Shown in pieces: positions 8,838 through 12,192 of a DNA stretch of 12,192 nt (its first letter is position 1; the number at the start of each line of letters is the position of its first letter). The stretch covers positions 1 through 12,192 of the forward strand of contig DDWF01000199.1 in NCBI GenBank assembly GCA_002345845.1, read 5' to 3'. This DNA is from Betaproteobacteria bacterium UBA2293. GTDB lineage: Bacteria; Pseudomonadota; Gammaproteobacteria; Burkholderiales; Rhodocyclaceae. The translations under genes and the position numbers were made by a program. The notes beneath the pieces are model-generated. The model ran no database searches. It was not told where the DNA came from and was given only the letters and a program-made list of their open reading frames with translations.

Positions 8838-8858
8838 AATAATGGCAATGTCATTATT
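8838..8858. repeat. AT-rich dyad upstream of the PEP-CTERM gene
   Basis: AATAATG (8838-8844) and CATTATT (8852-8858) form a perfect 7-bp inverted repeat around a 7-base spacer, 100 bases before the PEP-CTERM start. The symmetry and position suit an operator, but no known regulator site was recognised. Confidence 0.35.
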
Positions 8859-8958
8859 GTGCCGTGCTCCGAAGAGGCAACTTCGCGTATATCCACACGC
8901 TGGTTTTGGCTTCATTCACACCACGCTAAATGCAACCACCTATGGATTGGATAAACCG

Positions 8959-9555
8959 ATGAACAAATTTCTGAGACTCGCGGCAATCAGTATGGCTCTC
9001 GCTTCTGGGCTAATTTTTTCAAACGCAAATGCCGTGACTACATCTGGTACCTCATTATTTAATGCCAATCTAACCTGGGGTTGGGCAGAGGTGGCGCAGT
9101 CATTCGTTGTCCCAACCACGGATAATGTTCTTTCACAATGGACATTCGCTATGGACGGTAGCGGAGCGAATTACAGGTTCTCAATTGTCGAAATGAGTGG
9201 CGGAGCGCCGGATTTAACTCATCAGTTATTTTCGTTGATCAATCCATGGGGAATCGGCCAACAAACGATTAGCGGCATCAATTTGGCATTAATGCCTGGA
9301 ACTCAGTATGCTGCCGTAATCGATTTCATGGGCTATACAGATGTGTCTGTTTTCTACGGAGCGGATAGCTATCCAGATGGAAACGGATACTGGGGCGACA
9401 TCTCAGGAACCAACAGCTGGACTTCAATCGCAGATCTCGACCTTATTTTCTCAGCAGAATTCGTCTCGCAGGCGGCTGTGCCGGAACCTACCTCCACAGC
9501 ACTTTTGGGCCTCGGTCTGGCTGGTATTGTCTTGGTGCGTCGCAGAAAAATTTAG
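8959..9555 (+). CDS. PEP-CTERM sorting-domain protein
   Basis: A secreted protein of 198 aa expected to be processed by an exosortase at its C-terminal signal. It has an N-terminal signal peptide (MNKFLRLAAI...FSNANA, about 25 residues). A middle region rich in Gly, Ser, Thr and aromatic residues has no recognised enzyme motif. The end is a textbook PEP-CTERM: VPEPTSTALLGLGLAGIV followed by VRRRK. The ATG at 8959 is chosen because the signal peptide starts there; an in-frame ATG at 8842 would add 39 unlikely residues. The Shine-Dalgarno is weak. Base composition differs from the neighbours: sampled 60-base lines hold 24, 34 and 27 G+C, against 47 in a line of the response regulator gene. No exosortase or polysaccharide gene is in the window. 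Such proteins are linked to extracellular matrix and floc formation in relatives such as Zoogloea; the role of this one is unknown. Confidence 0.88.
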   Translation: MNKFLRLAAISMALASGLIFSNANAVTTSGTSLFNANLTWGWAEVAQSFVVPTTDNVLSQWTFAMDGSGANYRFSIVEMSGGAPDLTHQLFSLINPWGIGQQTISGINLALMPGTQYAAVIDFMGYTDVSVFYGADSYPDGNGYWGDISGTNSWTSIADLDLIFSAEFVSQAAVPEPTSTALLGLGLAGIVLVRRRKI

Positions 9556-9585
9556 GAAAGTAGGGAGCAATGTCGCCAATGGCTT

Positions 9586-11373
9586 TCAGCCTGCCAGCAG
9601 ACTAAGGACGAAAATGGCGCCGCCGCTCGGCGCATTGCGGGCGGCCAGCGTGCCGCCGTAGCTTTCGACGATGGTCAGGGAAATGGCCAGGCCCAGGCCG
9701 AGGCCGGCGCCAGCGGGTTTGGTGGTGTAGAAGGGTTCGAACAGGTGGCCGCGGACTTCGTCGGGGATGCCGGGGCCGTGGTCGCGGACTTCGATGACGA
9801 CCTGCCCGGTCTCGGCGCGCACTGCTACTTCGACGCGCGGCTCTGGCTTGTCGTGCATGGCGTCGAGGGCGTTGAGCAGCAGGTTGACCAGCACCTGTTC
9901 CAGGCGGCCGGCTTCGGCGGTCACGGTGAGCGCCGGGGCAAAGGGGGTAATGGCGATCTGGGCGGCGATTTCGCGGCGGCGCGGTTCGACGATCAGCAGG
10001 GCGTGTTCGATGGTATCGGCGACGTTGACCGCTTGTGGCGTATCCACCTCGCGTCGGGCGAAGCTCTTCAGTTGGCGGACGATGCGCCCGGTGCGGCCGA
10101 CCAGGTCGCTGATCATCTGCAGGTTTTCGGCGACTTCGTCATGGCGGCCGCGGGCGAGCAGGGCGGCGGCGTTGTCGGCGAAGGTCTGCAGCGCCGCCAG
10201 CGGCTGGTTGAGTTCGTGGCTGATGCCGGCCGAAAGTTGCCCTAGGACCGCCAGCTTGCCGGCCTGCACGGCGTTGTCGCGGGTTTCGTGGAGGATGGCT
10301 TCGGTGCGCTGCAGGGCGGCGATCTTCTCCGTGAGGTCGGCGGTGCGTTCAGCGATGCGGCTTTCCAGTTCAGCGTGAATGCGCCGCAGTTCCTCGCGGC
10401 GGCGGGCGCGATGCTGGAAGTGGGCGGCCAGGCCGAGGGCGAAGGCGGCGGCGAAGACCAGGGCGCTGGCGCCGGTGAAGGCGCTGCCGCGGGCTTCGTC
10501 CGGCCGCCCAAGTTGTACCACCTGCCAGCCGAGGTTGCCGACCGGTCGCGAGACGATCAGGTGTTCGCGGCGGGCTTCGTCGGGCAGGGCCAGTCGTACC
10601 GGTTCCTGGGCGGTCAGCGGCAGCGGTTGGTCGGCCAGTGGCTGGATGATCTGGTTGCCGTACTGGCGGGTGCTCTCCAGGCGCTGGCGGGCACTTTCGG
10701 CGAGCGGCGCCAGGTTGCGGTAGCGCAGTCGGCGGTCGGAGGCGAGGAAGACAATGCCGTCGGCATCGGTCAGCAGCAGGGTGTCGCCGGTGCCGGCCAT
10801 GGCCTGTTCCAGCGTTTCCAGGCCGACCTTGATGGCGACGACGCCGACCACCTTGCCTTGTTCGCGCAGCGGCGCGGCAATGAAGTAACCGGGTTCGCCG
10901 GTGGTGACGCCGACGCCGTAGAAGCGGCCGAGGCCCTGGTCGACGGCGTCGCGGAAGTAGGGGCGGAAGGCGTAGTTGTGACCGATGAAGCTGCGCGGCT
11001 GGCGCCAGTTGCTGGCGGCTAGCGTAAGGCCGCTGGCGTCGATCAGGTAGGTGGCGGCGACGGCGGCGCCTTGCTGGGCGGCTTCCAGGTAGGCATTGGC
11101 AGCGGCTATGCGGGCCGGATTGCCCGGGTCGCGCAGCAGCGCGGCGAGCGAGGGTTCGAGGGCGAGCAGGCCGGGCAGAGCTTCGTGGCGGTAGAGGGTG
11201 GCTTCCAGCGAGAGGGCGAAGGCGTCAAGACGCTGTGCCGCCAGCCGCCGTTCGTGATCGAGGTTGTGGCGGAACAGCCACTGGAAGGCGAGCAGGCCGA
11301 TCAGCAGGCACAGGCCGGTGGCGGCGATGGGCAGCAGCCACGGGCGGTTCGACTGGGGACGGGAAGCGCTCAT
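9586..11373 (-). CDS. DctB/AauS-type membrane sensor histidine kinase
   Basis: An inner-membrane kinase that senses a periplasmic ligand and phosphorylates a DctD-type regulator; 595 aa. A first membrane helix lies at about 13-34. The periplasmic region of about 265 residues has marks of the DctB double-Cache sensor (ASNW at 120-123, GHNYAFRPYF at 131-140, FYGVGVTTGEPGYF at 151-164). The second helix is at about 300-320 and a coiled coil runs to about 370. The kinase core has phospho-acceptor H386 (GISHELNQPLAAL), the N-box (NLLLNALDAM, 497-506), DHGPGIP (531-537), FEPFYTTK and GLGLGLA. It overlaps the DUF1850 gene by four bases (ATGA), so both are probably cotranslated. It is convergent to, and separated from, the response regulator at 7119-8441, its only visible candidate partner. 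The ligand could be a C4-dicarboxylate or an acidic amino acid. Confidence 0.93.
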   Translation of the reverse strand: MSASRPQSNRPWLLPIAATGLCLLIGLLAFQWLFRHNLDHERRLAAQRLDAFALSLEATLYRHEALPGLLALEPSLAALLRDPGNPARIAAANAYLEAAQQGAAVAATYLIDASGLTLAASNWRQPRSFIGHNYAFRPYFRDAVDQGLGRFYGVGVTTGEPGYFIAAPLREQGKVVGVVAIKVGLETLEQAMAGTGDTLLLTDADGIVFLASDRRLRYRNLAPLAESARQRLESTRQYGNQIIQPLADQPLPLTAQEPVRLALPDEARREHLIVSRPVGNLGWQVVQLGRPDEARGSAFTGASALVFAAAFALGLAAHFQHRARRREELRRIHAELESRIAERTADLTEKIAALQRTEAILHETRDNAVQAGKLAVLGQLSAGISHELNQPLAALQTFADNAAALLARGRHDEVAENLQMISDLVGRTGRIVRQLKSFARREVDTPQAVNVADTIEHALLIVEPRRREIAAQIAITPFAPALTVTAEAGRLEQVLVNLLLNALDAMHDKPEPRVEVAVRAETGQVVIEVRDHGPGIPDEVRGHLFEPFYTTKPAGAGLGLGLAISLTIVESYGGTLAARNAPSGGAIFVLSLLAG

Positions 11374-11789
11374 GGCGGCATCGTAGCGGCTTTTGCCGGG
11401 CTTCGTTCAGCCTCGTCGCCACGGCAGGGACGCAGGGTCAGCACGGCCTCGGCGGGCAGGTCGGGCAGCCAGGCGGTGACCGGCCGGCATTGTCCGGCGA
11501 CGCAGATGATGTAGGGCTGGGCATGCGGTGAGTGGCGCAGTTGCACCTCCGGCAGCAGCGGCAGGGCCGGCGTGTAATGCCAGGCGCCGTCACGCAGTAC
11601 GGCGTCGAGCGGCGGTTCCATGCCGGCGCCGGTGCCCTGGACGCGGGCCGAAGTCAGGCGCAGGGCACCAGCCTCCAGCCGGTAATCCTCTTCCCAGAGG
11701 ATGCGCTGGACGGAGTGCGTCCAGCGCAGTGTCACCGCCTCGCCGAGCGGCGCCAACAGCAGGCCGGCGGCGAGGCAGAGGGCGCTCAC
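11370..11789 (-). CDS. DUF1850 protein associated with TRAP transporter
   Basis: A small protein (139 aa) of a family usually found next to fused TRAP permeases of the TAXI type; its function is not established. Family traits visible are RWTHSV (22-27), WEED (32-35) and GTGAGM (52-57). The first 18 residues (MSALCLAAGLLLAPLGEA) look like a signal peptide or membrane anchor, so it is probably periplasmic. Two cysteines lie close together in ICVAGQC. The GTG at 11789 is chosen because it overlaps the permease stop as GTGA and begins the hydrophobic stretch. A longer reading from 11969 would run antiparallel to family expectation and lie inside the permease gene. The gene overlaps the kinase start by four bases. 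Confidence 0.85.
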   Translation of the reverse strand: MSALCLAAGLLLAPLGEAVTLRWTHSVQRILWEEDYRLEAGALRLTSARVQGTGAGMEPPLDAVLRDGAWHYTPALPLLPEVQLRHSPHAQPYIICVAGQCRPVTAWLPDLPAEAVLTLRPCRGDEAERSPAKAATMPP

Positions 11790-12192
11790 GCCAGTTTCGG
11801 CGAGCGGCTGCGCACGATGTGCCAGCCGATGAACAGCGAACAGGCGGCGAAGCCGAGTTCGTCGGTGAGCGGCAGGGCGGCGACCAGCAGGAAGGCAGCG
11901 AGGGCGGCCCAGATACGCTCCCATGGCTGCAGCGGCGTGCGCAGGTAACCGATGGTGGCGGCGCCCCACAGGGCGATGGCGAGCAAGGCCTTGCCGACGA
12001 TGTAGGCGACGGCCAACACCGAGGGATCGCCCTGCAGCATCAGCGCATTGTCGTACACCGCCATGAACGGCACGACGAAGCCGGCGATGGCGATCTGCAC
12101 CGCCTTGATGCCGATCTTCATCGCCGGCTCCTTGGCGATCGAACTGGCGGCGAAGGCGGCCAGGGCCACCGGCGGCGTCAGGTCGGCCATGA
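11786..12192 (-). CDS. TRAP transporter permease (fused 4TM/12TM), C-terminal part
   Basis: Only the last 134 complete codons are in the window; the N-terminus lies beyond base 12192. It belongs to a sodium-coupled TRAP transporter membrane subunit. The visible start, MADLTPPVALAAFAASSIA, is the conserved late motif of fused permeases, followed by AGFVVPFMAVYDNALML and two or three further hydrophobic helices. It overlaps the DUF1850 gene by four bases. The DUF1850 neighbour points to a TAXI-type system, whose binding-protein gene would be expected further upstream. The substrate is unknown; glutamate, 2-oxoglutarate-like acids or other dicarboxylates are plausible given the neighbours. Confidence 0.88.
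   Translation of the reverse strand, partial: MADLTPPVALAAFAASSIAKEPAMKIGIKAVQIAIAGFVVPFMAVYDNALMLQGDPSVLAVAYIVGKALLAIALWGAATIGYLRTPLQPWERIWAALAAFLLVAALPLTDELGFAACSLFIGWHIVRSRSPKLA

Larger units (their letters stand above)
8442..8958. other. Non-coding stretch between response regulator and PEP-CTERM gene
   Basis: About 517 bases without a convincing gene. It starts with a long-loop inverted repeat (GCTGCGGT at 8441-8448, ACCGCAGC at 8487-8494) that overlaps the regulator stop and is a poor terminator. It then holds GCTCAGAAAACT at 8541, echoed with one extra base at 8641, a REP-like inverted repeat at 8654-8721, and an AT-rich dyad at 8838-8858. Short ACTGGTC direct repeats occur at 8740 and 8758. 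GC content falls from the regulator toward the PEP-CTERM gene. I found no clear sigma-70 or sigma-54 promoter. Confidence 0.7.

Noticed and set aside
8861..8958. Search for a sigma-54 promoter upstream of the PEP-CTERM gene
   Set aside because: Several GG and TGGC starts exist, but none has GC at the required ten-base distance. I therefore annotate no promoter there.
11790..11969. N-terminal extension of the DUF1850 frame to the ATG at 11969
   Set aside because: The extra 60 residues are arginine-rich, lie inside the TRAP permease gene in another frame and precede a natural GTG start with a signal-like sequence.

Overview
The window is GC-rich, tightly packed bacterial DNA. It suggests a betaproteobacterium, most likely from the Rhodocyclales (Dechloromonas/Azonexus/Zoogloea-like). 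That assignment is an inference from the ABC-type glutamate operon, the DctB/DctD-type regulators, the TRAP transporter with its DUF1850 partner, a PEP-CTERM protein and a repeat arm ending in GGTCTGTCCCC. No rRNA or other marker gene is present to confirm it.

Layout. Positions 1-1178 (minus) hold the first two thirds of a methyl-accepting chemotaxis protein. Positions 1241-6869 (minus) form one six-gene operon, read right to left: gltI (periplasmic Glu/Asp-binding protein), a periplasmic glutaminase-asparaginase, gltJ, gltK, gltL (ABC importer) and a glutamate dehydrogenase. Positions 6870-7118 are the control region, with a sigma-54 promoter, a consensus IHF site and two dyad activator sites 32 bp apart. 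Positions 7119-8441 (plus, divergent) encode a DctD/AauR-like sigma-54 response regulator. Positions 8442-8958 are non-coding and carry a REP-like inverted repeat. Positions 8959-9555 (plus) encode a lower-GC PEP-CTERM protein. Positions 9586-12192 (minus) hold a translationally coupled group: the C-terminal end of a TRAP permease, a DUF1850 protein and a DctB-type sensor kinase.

How the parts fit. The operon encodes a full route for scavenging acidic amino acids. The periplasmic amidohydrolase turns Gln/Asn into Glu/Asp, GltIJKL imports them, and glutamate dehydrogenase releases ammonium and 2-oxoglutarate. The divergent response regulator probably activates the operon through the two dyads, which resemble the AauR site reported for Pseudomonas (TTCGG-N4-CCGAA). 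IHF bending would bring it to the promoter. The only kinase in the window is a DctB/AauS-type kinase that is convergent to the regulator and cotranscribed with a TRAP transporter, so it may be the partner and may link two uptake systems.

I saw no CRISPR array, tRNA, rRNA, intact transposase or evidently novel defence system. The most interesting parts are the control region, two stem-loops flanking the amidohydrolase gene, and the split arrangement of regulator and kinase around a PEP-CTERM gene.
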